Below are positions 1 to 7,791 of a DNA stretch of 32,310 nt, one piece after another. Made by a program: the position numbers and the translations under genes. The stretch comes from Rhodoferax sp. (GTDB lineage Bacteria > Pseudomonadota > Gammaproteobacteria > Burkholderiales > Burkholderiaceae_C): NCBI GenBank assembly GCA_021738345.1, contig JAIPCE010000021.1, positions 1 through 32,310 on the forward strand, in the 5' to 3' direction. The notes below the pieces were generated by a model. That model saw only the letters and a list, made by a program, of their open reading frames with translations, was not told the DNA's origin and did no database searches. Each line of letters opens with the position of its first letter. Within the stretch, counting starts at the first letter, position 1.

Positions 1-366
1 GTCGGCTTCGGTCGGGTCGGGATTGGTATTGAGCAACTCTAGCGCTGCCATGATGGTACCTGGTGTCGAGAACCCGTTTTGCACGGCAAAGTTGTCCCAC
101 AGCGCCTGTTGCAGTGGATGAAGTTCAGCCCCAGCTACACCTTCGATGGTGGTCACGGCGCAGTCGCTCGCTTCAACAGCGAGTTTCTGGCAGCTCTTGG
201 TGGCCTTACCGTCCACCAGCACTGTGCAGACGCCACATTTACCCGAGTCGCAGCCGCGTTTGGTACCGGTCAATCCCAATGTGTCGCGCAGAAAATCCAG
301 CAGCGGCACATCCAGGGCACTGTCGCCTTGCCGAGCGACCTGGTTGACATGCAAATTGATATTCAT
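1..366 (-). CDS. [2Fe-2S] small subunit of a molybdenum hydroxylase-type dehydrogenase, partial
   Basis: The minus-strand product starts MNINLHVNQVARQGDSALDV and runs off the window edge after about 122 residues. Early residues carry the plant-type ferredoxin signature GCDSGKCGVCTVLVDG, as in the iron-sulfur small subunits of the xanthine dehydrogenase/CO dehydrogenase/isoquinoline oxidoreductase family, which pass electrons from a molybdenum-site subunit. Established knowledge: these proteins also have a C-terminal domain whose second cluster begins with C-G-F-C-T-P-G. Here the corresponding stretch reads N-G-F-S-T-P-G, so both cysteines are replaced. The later Cys-x-Cys part lies beyond the edge. 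The start at 366 is the only in-frame ATG, and no strong ribosome-binding site precedes it. Family assignment is firm; substrate is unknown because the catalytic subunit is not in the window. Confidence 0.85.
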   Translation of the reverse strand, partial: MNINLHVNQVARQGDSALDVPLLDFLRDTLGLTGTKRGCDSGKCGVCTVLVDGKATKSCQKLAVEASDCAVTTIEGVAGAELHPLQQALWDNFAVQNGFSTPGTIMAALELLNTNPDPTEAD

Positions 367-413
367 GATGGTTGTGATGAGTGCGGGATGAGTTGGAAGT
401 ATTTGGGGGCAAA

Positions 414-773
414 CTATACGAAATTGATACAGAACCGATCAACGCCGGAATAATGGCGCAAGATCTTCCTGTCTTTCATGTGCATGGCATCCCGGACCTT
501 GGATTCGCCGCTCATGGTGTTAATAGTGGCTTCGAGAGCAATTGAGTCTTCGGACATGCACAGTTTTTGCGTGAACACAAAACCACGGCAAATGTTTTTC
601 GGGTAGTCGCCGAGTTGGCCATTGCGAGCGTCCTTGGCGCGAAGCACCTGGCCACCGGACTCGACTAGCAGGACCATGGCAACATCTTCGTGTTAAACGT
701 TGTCCACCATGCAGACGGCATCGCCTTCGGTCAGGAGTTTGAGGTGGGCGTCAACGTAGGATTGGAATGACAT
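414..773 (-). pseudogene. Small gene of unknown function interrupted by an in-frame stop
   Basis: Reading on the minus strand from ATG at 773 gives MSFQSYVDAHLKLLTEGDAV, then 26 codons in it meets TAA (693-695). The same frame continues without interruption through HEDVAMVLLVESGGQVLRAK to a TAG at 414-416, making a product of about 119 codons if the stop is read through. Sequence on both sides looks protein-like, and a single C-to-T change from CAA would create the TAA. A shorter restart at 677 (87 residues) is possible. I do not recognise the family. It lies between the iron-sulfur subunit gene and the outer-membrane protein gene on the other strand. A sequencing error is the main alternative to a true nonsense mutation. 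Confidence 0.5.
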
Positions 774-970
774 GGCTGCTTGGCTCCGGACATTAAGATT
801 TTGTGAGGTAAGCCCAGTTTATCCCAAATTTCCCGAGCTCGAAAGCAGGAGGAATCGCGGCAAAACTGTGCTGTGATTGGCGCTTTTACAACACATGGCC
901 TGCGCCTTAACACTATTATCATCGGGTTAAGTTGAATGTTGAATGCGATTTTTTCAAAGGAGAATTGACA

Positions 971-1732
971 ATGCTGAGTAAGCTTAAATACGTGCTGGGG
1001 GCGGTGGTAGGTCTTGCAGCTTCCGCCGGCGCCATAGCGGGTGATTTGCCTGCCGCAGCCGATCCCGAATTTCGTCTGGCCGTGATTGCTTCACCCCACA
1101 AAACCGAGTTGAAGACCTATGACAACGCCATGCAACCCAAGGAATACAGCAATGGCGGCAATGGTTTTTACGGTTTTCTGGGTGAAGCCAACTTTGGCAA
1201 GGTCAGCCTGAGTGTGGACTACCTGACGGGCACGTCTAACACCGTTCCTGGCGGGCTGGATTTCACGCCGAACTCTCCCACCTTCACGCCCTTGACCCAT
1301 GCGAACACAGAAGTGCTCACAATTTTGGGCGGTTACAACGTGGTCAATCACCCGTTGATCGGAAAACTGGATGTCACCCTGGGCTATTTCCGTTTGTGGG
1401 AACAGCTCTCCGTTGCACCGGCAAACTGGTTCGATGGCCTTGAAATCGGGATCAAGGGTCGGCGCTCCTGGGATGACAAATTTGCACTTACCTACAAGCT
1501 GGGTTATGTGCCAGATATGGCAGTCCATGGCTACGTGAAGGACTCCAATATGTTGATTGGCAAAAACGTCTTGAATCTCAGACTGGGTGCCGAAGTTCCA
1601 GTGTACAAAAATATCAGCGTGGTGGCTGGCTACGAAAGAACGGCCGCCGAAGACCGATTTGTCATCGATGACAGCAAGAAGCTCACGATGGTGTTCTCCG
1701 GCTTCTACATTGGTTGCATGGTCAACTTTTGA
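971..1732 (+). CDS. Predicted outer-membrane beta-barrel protein, 253 residues
   Basis: The ATG at 971 is preceded by AAAGGAG (956-962) at 8-nt spacing, so I prefer it over the longer frame beginning at 932. The product opens with MLSKLKYVLGAVVGLAASAG, a typical signal peptide ending near AIAGD. The mature part alternates polar and hydrophobic residues with many Gly and aromatic residues and ends in phenylalanine (GCMVNF), the usual C-terminal signature of outer-membrane barrels. The length fits a barrel of about 8-10 strands. No specific family is recognised, so substrate and role are unknown. A second, larger outer-membrane protein gene follows after 40 nt on the same strand, suggesting co-transcription. 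Confidence 0.75.
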   Translation: MLSKLKYVLGAVVGLAASAGAIAGDLPAAADPEFRLAVIASPHKTELKTYDNAMQPKEYSNGGNGFYGFLGEANFGKVSLSVDYLTGTSNTVPGGLDFTPNSPTFTPLTHANTEVLTILGGYNVVNHPLIGKLDVTLGYFRLWEQLSVAPANWFDGLEIGIKGRRSWDDKFALTYKLGYVPDMAVHGYVKDSNMLIGKNVLNLRLGAEVPVYKNISVVAGYERTAAEDRFVIDDSKKLTMVFSGFYIGCMVNF

Positions 1733-1736
1733 TGTT

Positions 1737-1749
1737 GTTTAAGTTAAAC
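1737..1749 (+). repeat. 13-bp palindrome between two outer-membrane protein genes
   Basis: GTTTAA-G-TTAAAC directly follows the stop codon of the upstream gene and precedes the start of the next by about 24 nt. It could be a weak attenuating hairpin or a protein site. The stem is AT-rich and lacks a clean U-run, so it is not called a terminator. Confidence 0.3.
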
Positions 1750-1772
1750 ATTTTCATTGTTTGTGGAGTTGT

Positions 1773-3257
1773 ATGAAACATTCGATCATTTCCAAAAAGG
1801 CGCAAACCTGGTTGCCTGCCTTGGGTACTGCGCTGTGCATGACTGCTGCGCCCGGCTTTGCTGCCGATGCAGCGCCCGCGCCAGGCGGCCCGCAATTTGA
1901 TTTCGGTCTGGCCGCTGGTTTTTCAGCTTTTTCGTTGACCAACACGCATTTTGGTGCCGGGCAGTTAGGTGCCAATTTAAGCAACGACATTGCCCGCAGC
2001 GAACTCTATCTGGCACCGCGCATGAACATGACCTGGAAGCAATCCGACTCTTCGACCGTCTATGGCGGCCTACGCGGAGTCACATCCATGACACGCGGCG
2101 ATGGCGACAGTTACGGCAAGACCATTGGCGAACACTGGCAATTCGACGGCCAAGGCTATTTCAACGGAACACCGTTGCCAGGGATCATTGGCAAGAATAT
2201 GTCCAATAGCAGCCTGGACTGGGCTTACCTGGGCTGGAAGTCGGGCAATCTCTTTCCTGCTTTGGGCCAGGATGGCCTGGATTTGAGCATTGGCCGACAG
2301 GACTTCCAGTTAGGTGATGGCATGGTTTTGTCCGATGGTACCGATGAAGCAACCCAGAGCAAGGGGCTTTACTGGCTGGGCATCGCACGTCAGGCATGGA
2401 ACAACACGGCTATCGCGCGCGTCAACAAGGCACCTTTTCGGGCTGAGTTATTCGCCCTGGATGCAGTGTCCGATTATGGTGACGACACCATCACGGGTAT
2501 GAACCTGGAGTTGGCGGATGCCAAACTGGGCAAGGTTGGTGTGTCCTACTTTGAAGTAAGTGCTTCCACCCACTTTGACATCAACAGGGCACCCATACAA
2601 GACCGGAAAGGTGTGTCGGTCTTTGGTGTGCATGGCCGTGGTCACCCGATCACTTCCTTGCCGATACTGGAATTGGCCGGTGAATACAATCGTCAAAAGG
2701 GCGGCGCAGCAAACCGCGATGCCAGTGCCTGGTTTGTCGAGGCCGGTCTGTTCATGCCCTTCCTGCCCTGGTATCCGACTCTGGGTTATCGCTACTCTTC
2801 GTTCTCGGGCGACAAGGCTAGTACGCCGGGTACCAACGAAGGCTGGGATTACCTGTACTACGGCTATACCCCACGCGGCCCTGGTTACTGGTACCAGGGC
2901 ATCGTGGTCGGTACTTACGAAACCCGCCCGAGCAATCTCAACACCCATTTCGTCCATCTAACTCTGGCCCCTCCGATTCAAGGAAGCTGGATAAAACTGC
3001 AGTACTACGATTACCGCTTTGACCAGGCCAGTACCGCCAATTCCATCACGAGCCGCTCAACGCTTAGCGACAAGTTTGCTACCGAGTGGGATTTGATTCT
3101 GGGCTATTCCCCAACCAAGAAGGCGGATTACCTGATGATTTATGGCAAGGCCAAGCCCGGACAAGGTGGCAAAAATCGCTATGCCGGCTTGCCTATCGAC
3201 AAGCCTATCGACCTCGATGCCAGTATCCTGCAATTCACCGTGGTGGTTCATTTCTGA
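1773..3257 (+). CDS. Large outer-membrane beta-barrel, alginate-export-like, 494 residues
   Basis: ATG at 1773 follows GGAG (1765-1768) with short spacing and is followed by a signal peptide (MKHSIISKKAQTWLPALGTA, cleavage near GFAADA). The mature protein is rich in Gly, Trp and Tyr, includes DLSIGRQDFQLGDGMVLSDG, and ends LQFTVVVHF with a terminal Phe, all expected for an outer-membrane barrel. The size and the conserved-looking inner-strand motif IGRQ-x-F are reminiscent of the alginate export (AlgE-like) porin family; that family assignment is an inference. A terminator follows the stop, so this is the last gene of its unit with the barrel gene 40 nt upstream. Substrate unknown. Confidence 0.72.
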   Translation: MKHSIISKKAQTWLPALGTALCMTAAPGFAADAAPAPGGPQFDFGLAAGFSAFSLTNTHFGAGQLGANLSNDIARSELYLAPRMNMTWKQSDSSTVYGGLRGVTSMTRGDGDSYGKTIGEHWQFDGQGYFNGTPLPGIIGKNMSNSSLDWAYLGWKSGNLFPALGQDGLDLSIGRQDFQLGDGMVLSDGTDEATQSKGLYWLGIARQAWNNTAIARVNKAPFRAELFALDAVSDYGDDTITGMNLELADAKLGKVGVSYFEVSASTHFDINRAPIQDRKGVSVFGVHGRGHPITSLPILELAGEYNRQKGGAANRDASAWFVEAGLFMPFLPWYPTLGYRYSSFSGDKASTPGTNEGWDYLYYGYTPRGPGYWYQGIVVGTYETRPSNLNTHFVHLTLAPPIQGSWIKLQYYDYRFDQASTANSITSRSTLSDKFATEWDLILGYSPTKKADYLMIYGKAKPGQGGKNRYAGLPIDKPIDLDASILQFTVVVHF

Positions 3258-3276
3258 ACTAAGGATCGTCAACTTG

Positions 3277-3301
3277 AAGGGGCACAGTTGTGCCCTTTTT
3301 T
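3277..3301 (+). terminator. Rho-independent terminator after the outer-membrane gene pair
   Basis: A GGGGCAC / GTGCCCT stem with AGTT loop is followed by a run of T residues, 20 nt after the stop codon at 3257. This is a textbook intrinsic terminator for the plus-strand unit. Confidence 0.85.
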
Positions 3302-3386
3302 ATTGCGCTGCCCTAGCATGGCATCACCTGTGCATCGTGAATCAATACATAGCCGCCATCGTGACTGATGCGCATCCACCTACACC

Positions 3387-3477
3387 TAACTACTCACCTT
3401 CCAGCGAAACGACAGGATGTCAATTCCTCCCATCTGTCATCCCCGCGAAGGCTGGAATGACGACGGGTGAGTAGTTA
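3387..3477. repeat. 91-bp MITE-like or REP-like element with 12-bp terminal inverted repeats
   Basis: TAACTACTCACC at 3387-3398 is perfectly repeated in inverted orientation at 3466-3477. Inside is an imperfect palindrome of the widespread GTCATCCCCGCGAAGGC...GAATGAC type (about 3436-3462), a sequence often dispersed between genes in proteobacteria. No coding capacity. Whether it is one unit that moves together cannot be decided from one copy. Confidence 0.65.
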
Positions 3478-3586
3478 CATTTCTATTCGAGTGCGCCAAC
3501 GTTCAGCAAAAATGCGTAAGACGTTCAATCGATACCATTGACGCGGCCCAGAGCAGCAACAATCAACTTCAGAGATTTAAGGTCCA

Positions 3587-4666
3587 ATGGGCCCCATGAA
3601 CGACGCGTCACCACCTCTCCCACCGGACCCTCCCCACAAGCGTCGCGTGCGCTACGCTGGCACTCACCCACGCCAGTTTGAGCAAAAATACAAAGAGCTC
3701 GATCCCGAGCGGCATGCCAGCGAGGTTGACAAGGTCATGCAGCGTGGCCAGACACCTGCGGGCATGCACCGGTCCATCTGTGTCGATGAAATTCTGGCCA
3801 TTCTCAAGCCGCAGCCGGGTGAGACCGGCCTCGATGCCACGCTGGGCTTCGGTGGTCATACCCAGGTTCTGATGCCGCTGGTGCTGCCGGGTGGACGCAT
3901 GTTTGGCATCGATGTTGATCCGATTGAGCTGCCGCGTACCACGGCTAGACTGCGGGCGCTGGGGTTTGACGAAGAAGTGCTTATCGTGCAGCGCAGCAAC
4001 TTCAGCGAACTGGCCCTCTTGTTGCCGCCGTCTGGTGGAGGGTTTGACTTTATTCTGGCCGATCTGGGCGTGTCATCGATGCAGATCGACAACCCGGCGC
4101 GTGGTTTCAGCTTTCGTTCCGATGGACCTCTGGATTTGCGTCTGGACCCCGGGTGTGGTCAGTCGGCCAGCGAGCTTTTGCTGTCGGTCACACGCGCGCG
4201 GCTGCGTGAGCTGCTGACCGACAATTCCGACGAGCCCTTCGCCATCGCGTTGGCCGCTGCATTGCAGGGCCAATACCTGCAGACGACCTTGCAGCTCGCC
4301 GACCTGGTGCGCGCTACGATGGAAGGTACTTTGAAACGTTCCATGCCACAGGAAGAGCGTTTCGCAGAGACCAAAAAGGCATTGCAGCGCACGTTTCAGG
4401 CGCTGCGCATTGAAGTGAATGACGAGTTTGGCGTGTTGGATAAGCTGCTGGCGCAACTGCCCTCGTGTCTCAAGGTTGGGGGGAGGGTGGCCATTTTGAG
4501 CTTTCACTCCGGCGAAGACCGCCGCGTGAAGAAGGCCTTTCAAAGTGGCGAACGCGACGGCACCTACACCTCCGTAGCGCCTGACCCGATTCGCGCCTCC
4601 TATGCAGAGCAGCGCTCCAACCCGCGCTCCACTTCAGCCAAATTGCGCTGGGCGGTGCGGTCCTAA
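3587..4666 (+). CDS. RsmH/MraW-like rRNA methyltransferase paralogue outside the dcw cluster
   Basis: The 359-residue product has the hallmarks of RsmH, which N4-methylates C1402 of 16S rRNA using S-adenosylmethionine: DATLGFGGHTQVL (near 83-95), FGIDVDP (106-112), LADLGVSSMQIDNPARGFSF (near 155-175), DGPLDLRLD, ALRIEVNDEF and VAILSFHSGEDRRVKK. The last motif has Gly where RsmH normally has Leu (FHS-L-EDR). About 60 basic, proline-rich residues precede the usual start of the fold. The gene stands alone, without mraZ or ftsL neighbours, so it is probably a paralogue of the canonical cell-division-cluster gene (inference; the rest of the genome is not visible). Start: ATG 3587 with AAGG 4 nt upstream; ATG 3596 is an alternative. 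Confidence 0.85.
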   Translation: MGPMNDASPPLPPDPPHKRRVRYAGTHPRQFEQKYKELDPERHASEVDKVMQRGQTPAGMHRSICVDEILAILKPQPGETGLDATLGFGGHTQVLMPLVLPGGRMFGIDVDPIELPRTTARLRALGFDEEVLIVQRSNFSELALLLPPSGGGFDFILADLGVSSMQIDNPARGFSFRSDGPLDLRLDPGCGQSASELLLSVTRARLRELLTDNSDEPFAIALAAALQGQYLQTTLQLADLVRATMEGTLKRSMPQEERFAETKKALQRTFQALRIEVNDEFGVLDKLLAQLPSCLKVGGRVAILSFHSGEDRRVKKAFQSGERDGTYTSVAPDPIRASYAEQRSNPRSTSAKLRWAVRS

Positions 4667-4830
4667 ATGCTCTGCGCAGCTCGTTGATTGGGACCTTTGG
4701 ACGTTGCTGCGATCTGAAACTCCCCTGCCAGGTCCCAGGTAAGTCCTCTTGATTCGCGCAATGAGCCGAATAAGGGCTATCAATTTTCCTCGATCGGCGT
4801 ATAAGGATTGAAAACCCTTAGAGAAGTCGG

Positions 4831-6759
4831 ATGGGCATGCGGCCCGCGACTGAGGTTCCAACCTGGTTCTACATGAACGTATCTGCAAAGCAAAAAACAA
4901 TCCACGAGTCAGGGCGCGATTTGGCGGGTGATCACAATGAGGTTCAAGGACAAGAAGCTTTGTTGATTGCCGGTGCCTTGCAAAACGCGATTCTTAGCAG
5001 CGCCAATTTTTCGAGCATAGCCACCGACGCGAAAGGAGTCATTCAGATTTTTAACGTCGGCGCGGAGTGCATGTTGGGATATGCCGCTGCGGATGTCGTG
5101 AACAAAATCACGCCGGCAGATATTTCCGATCCCCAGGAGGTGATTGCCAGGGCGAAAGCACTGACAGACGAGCTTAACACCCCGATTGCGCCAGGCTTTG
5201 AGGCCTTGGTGTTCAAGGCATCGCGCGGCATCGAGGATATTTACGAGTTGACCTACATCCGCAAGGACGGGAGCCATTTCCCTGCGGTGGTCTCGGTCAC
5301 CGCGCTTCGAGATACCCAGAACAGCATCATTGGCTACCTGCTGATTGGCACCGACAATACCGCTCGCAAGAATGCCGAGGAGGCGCTTATCAAGGCCGGT
5401 GCACTGCAGGCGGCGATCTTCAATAGCGCCAATTTCTCGAGCATCGCTACCGACGCGAAGGGTGTCATTCAAATCTTTAACGTGGGTGCAGAGCGCATGT
5501 TGGGGTATGAGGCATCCGAGGTGATGGACAGAATTACACCGGCGGACTTGTCGGATCCCCATGAACTTATTGTGCGGGCCAAGGCGCTGAGTGTTGAACT
5601 CGAAACCGCCATCGCACCTGGCTTTGAGGCGCTGGTATTCAAGGCATCGCGTGGTATTGAAGATATTTACGAACTGACCTACATCCGCAAGAACGGTACC
5701 CGCGTTCCAGCAGTGGTTTCGGTGACCGCGTTGCGCGACGATCAAAATGTGATTATTGGCTATCTGCTGATCGGCACCGACAACACCGCACGCAAGCAGA
5801 TTGAGGCCGAACAAAAATTACTGGGTCAACGCCTGCGTGACCACCAGTTTTACACCCGCTCATTGTTTGAGGCGAATATTGACGCGCTCATGACCACGGA
5901 TCCGTCAGGAATCATCACCGATGTGAATAAACAAATGGAATCGCTCACCAGTTGCACGCGAGACGAACTGATAGGAGCGCCTTTCAAAAACTATTTCACG
6001 GATCCAGACCGTGCCGAAGATGCGATCATGTTGGTACTTACCAAGAAAAAGGTCACCAACTACGAGTTAACTGCGCGCGACCGCAACGGCAAGGAAACGG
6101 TGGTCTCCTACAACGCCACTACGTTTTATGACCGTGACCGCAAGCTGCAGGGGGTATTTGCCGCCGCGCGCGACATTACTGAACGTAAGCTTGCAGAAAA
6201 ACAAATTCTGGACTTGGCGCTGTATGACGCATTGACCCGATTGCCGAATCGGCGCCTATTAACCGAGAGGCTCGGTCAAATCAAGGAGGTAAGCAAACGC
6301 AGCGGCCGCCATAGCGCCCTGCTGTTCCTGGACTTGGACAACTTTAAGTCGCTCAATGATGTGTATGGGCATTTCATGGGTGACTTGTTGCTGGTGGAGG
6401 TGGCCCACCGATTGAGCGGGTGCGTTCGCACGGTCGACGTGGTCGCACGTTTCGGCGGCGACGAGTTCATTGTGGTTCTCAGTGAAATGGGTGCGAACAA
6501 GGCGGAAGCGACAGCACAGTCACGCTTGATCGCCGAGAAACTCAGGGCTGTGCTGGAAAAGCCCTATGTGCTGGCGTATCACCAAGGGGACCAGAGGGAA
6601 ATCTCGGTTCAGCATCGCTGCACTGCCAGCATCGGCGTGGTCGTTTTCTTCGACAACGAGAGCAACCAGGACGAGATTCTGAAGTGGGCTGATGCAGCGA
6701 TGTACAAGGCCAAGGAACAGGGCGGCAACAGAATTCAATTTCATGCTGCGGCGGTTTAA
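4831..6759 (+). CDS. Diguanylate cyclase with three PAS domains (PAS-PAS-PAS-GGDEF)
   Basis: 642 residues, no transmembrane segment seen, so a soluble sensor. Residues 43-184 and 185-326 are near-identical PAS units with a 142-residue period, each containing ANFSSIATDAKGVIQIFNVG and ending GYLLIGTDNTARK. A third, different PAS spans about 340-455 (FEANIDALMTTDPSGIITDV; ends AAARDITERK). The C-terminal GGDEF domain (about 460-640) has an intact GGDEF active site at 542-546, and RTVD at 533-536 is correctly placed for the inhibitory RxxD c-di-GMP site. It should make c-di-GMP from GTP and be product-inhibited. The signal sensed is unknown. The ATG at 4831 has GAGAAG 4 nt upstream; 4837 and 4873 are possible later starts. 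Confidence 0.92.
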   Translation: MGMRPATEVPTWFYMNVSAKQKTIHESGRDLAGDHNEVQGQEALLIAGALQNAILSSANFSSIATDAKGVIQIFNVGAECMLGYAAADVVNKITPADISDPQEVIARAKALTDELNTPIAPGFEALVFKASRGIEDIYELTYIRKDGSHFPAVVSVTALRDTQNSIIGYLLIGTDNTARKNAEEALIKAGALQAAIFNSANFSSIATDAKGVIQIFNVGAERMLGYEASEVMDRITPADLSDPHELIVRAKALSVELETAIAPGFEALVFKASRGIEDIYELTYIRKNGTRVPAVVSVTALRDDQNVIIGYLLIGTDNTARKQIEAEQKLLGQRLRDHQFYTRSLFEANIDALMTTDPSGIITDVNKQMESLTSCTRDELIGAPFKNYFTDPDRAEDAIMLVLTKKKVTNYELTARDRNGKETVVSYNATTFYDRDRKLQGVFAAARDITERKLAEKQILDLALYDALTRLPNRRLLTERLGQIKEVSKRSGRHSALLFLDLDNFKSLNDVYGHFMGDLLLVEVAHRLSGCVRTVDVVARFGGDEFIVVLSEMGANKAEATAQSRLIAEKLRAVLEKPYVLAYHQGDQREISVQHRCTASIGVVVFFDNESNQDEILKWADAAMYKAKEQGGNRIQFHAAAV

Positions 6760-6797
6760 GCCAGCTTGGCCCCTGCCCGGTTGAAGTTGACAAGAGA

Positions 6798-7517
6798 TCA
6801 GGAAAAGAACTCGACGCGTCCTTCGTCCAGGTCGTAGCGACCGGCCAGTACTTTGACTTTGCCCTTCTTGACCAAGTCCGCCACGATGCTGCTCTTGGTA
6901 GCAATCTTTTGGGCTGTGCGCATGGCGCTTTCACGCACGGCGTTGTCAACAAAGTCGCCAGGCTTGCCCGCGACCGCCTTGGCGGCAGGGACGATGGCAC
7001 CCACCATTGGCCCAATCGACGCGGGAAACTTGGTCTTCTTCCCGACCACTTCGCAGGCGGCAGCCACCGCCCCGCAGCGCTCATGCCCGAGCACGATGAT
7101 CAGCGGTACCCCCAACACGCCGGAGCCATATTCAATCGTGCCCATGGTGGCGGTGTCGACCATGTTGCCAGCGTTGCGCGCCACAAACAGTTCACCCAGT
7201 CCCAGGCCGCCAAACAACAACTCCGGGGGCACCCGGCTGTCGGCGCAGGACACGATGGTGGCCCAGGGCGCCTGGCTTTTGGCGACATGTTCCCGTTGGG
7301 AACCCAGTTGTACAGCGCAAAGATCGGGGCCTTTGACATATTTCTCGTTGCCCTCCTTGAGCTTGGCCAGTGCCTGGTCTGCCGTCAAGCTCGTGGTAGC
7401 GCCACCCGCAGCAAAGGCCGGACTAATCGACAGTGCAAGGCCGGCCAGGGCACCTGCAGAAGTCATGGACAAAAAACTGCGCCGGGAAGCCCGTCGCTCA
7501 TTACACACAAAACACAT
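6798..7517 (-). CDS. Tat-exported beta-carbonic anhydrase
   Basis: The 239-residue product interconverts CO2 and bicarbonate. Beta-class zinc-site residues are visible: C91-x-D93-x-R95 in SCADSRVPPE, and H145-x-x-C148 in LGHERCGAVAA. The N-terminus MCFVCNERRASRRSFLSMTS has a twin arginine (R12-R13) followed by SFL, then a hydrophobic stretch ending SPAFAAG, so the folded enzyme is probably exported to the periplasm by Tat (inference). AGGAG (complement of 7524-7528) lies 6 nt before the ATG at 7517, which favours this start over the one 30 nt upstream. It is convergent with the diguanylate cyclase gene; the 38-nt gap holds no obvious terminator. Confidence 0.93.
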   Translation of the reverse strand: MCFVCNERRASRRSFLSMTSAGALAGLALSISPAFAAGGATTSLTADQALAKLKEGNEKYVKGPDLCAVQLGSQREHVAKSQAPWATIVSCADSRVPPELLFGGLGLGELFVARNAGNMVDTATMGTIEYGSGVLGVPLIIVLGHERCGAVAAACEVVGKKTKFPASIGPMVGAIVPAAKAVAGKPGDFVDNAVRESAMRTAQKIATKSSIVADLVKKGKVKVLAGRYDLDEGRVEFFS

Positions 7518-7740
7518 GAAAATCTCCTGGGTTTGTTCGCTACTCAAAGTTGAACCGCTCGTATCCGCGCAGATGACGGACCCTTTGCGAGGCCAACAGA
7601 GCCGGCCCGCGACCTGACTATATCCAGTCTGATGGCCGTGTCAAAGGCCGCTACCAACTCAGATACCCAAAATTCATTCCTTGTCGTGCCACCCGAATCT
7701 GACCTGGTACCCCATGCATCTTCTCCATTTCGTTTTACCT

Positions 7741-7765
7741 ATAATTATGAAATTTGCATAATTAT
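7741..7765. promoter_or_regulatory. AT-rich inverted repeat upstream of the ATPase gene
   Basis: ATAATTATG (7741-7749) and CATAATTAT (7757-7765) form a perfect 9-bp inverted repeat with a 7-nt spacer, 26 nt before the ATG at 7792. Its position in an otherwise GC-richer spacer suggests an operator or promoter site; this is inference. No -10/-35 pair is assigned. Confidence 0.45.
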
Positions 7766-7791
7766 CAAATTACAATAAAAAAGCATAAATC

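Larger units (their letters stand above)
3258..3586. other. Gene-free spacer with terminator and small inverted-repeat element
   Basis: No convincing coding region. The stretch holds the terminator at 3277-3301 and a 91-bp inverted-repeat element at 3387-3477. The remainder (3478-3586) shows nothing I can name beyond the leader of the next gene. Confidence 0.6.

Noticed and set aside
4909-5814. Long minus-strand open frame (301 codons) inside the diguanylate cyclase
   Set aside because: It is antisense to clear PAS domains and its repetitive character only mirrors the PAS duplication; no start signal or domain.
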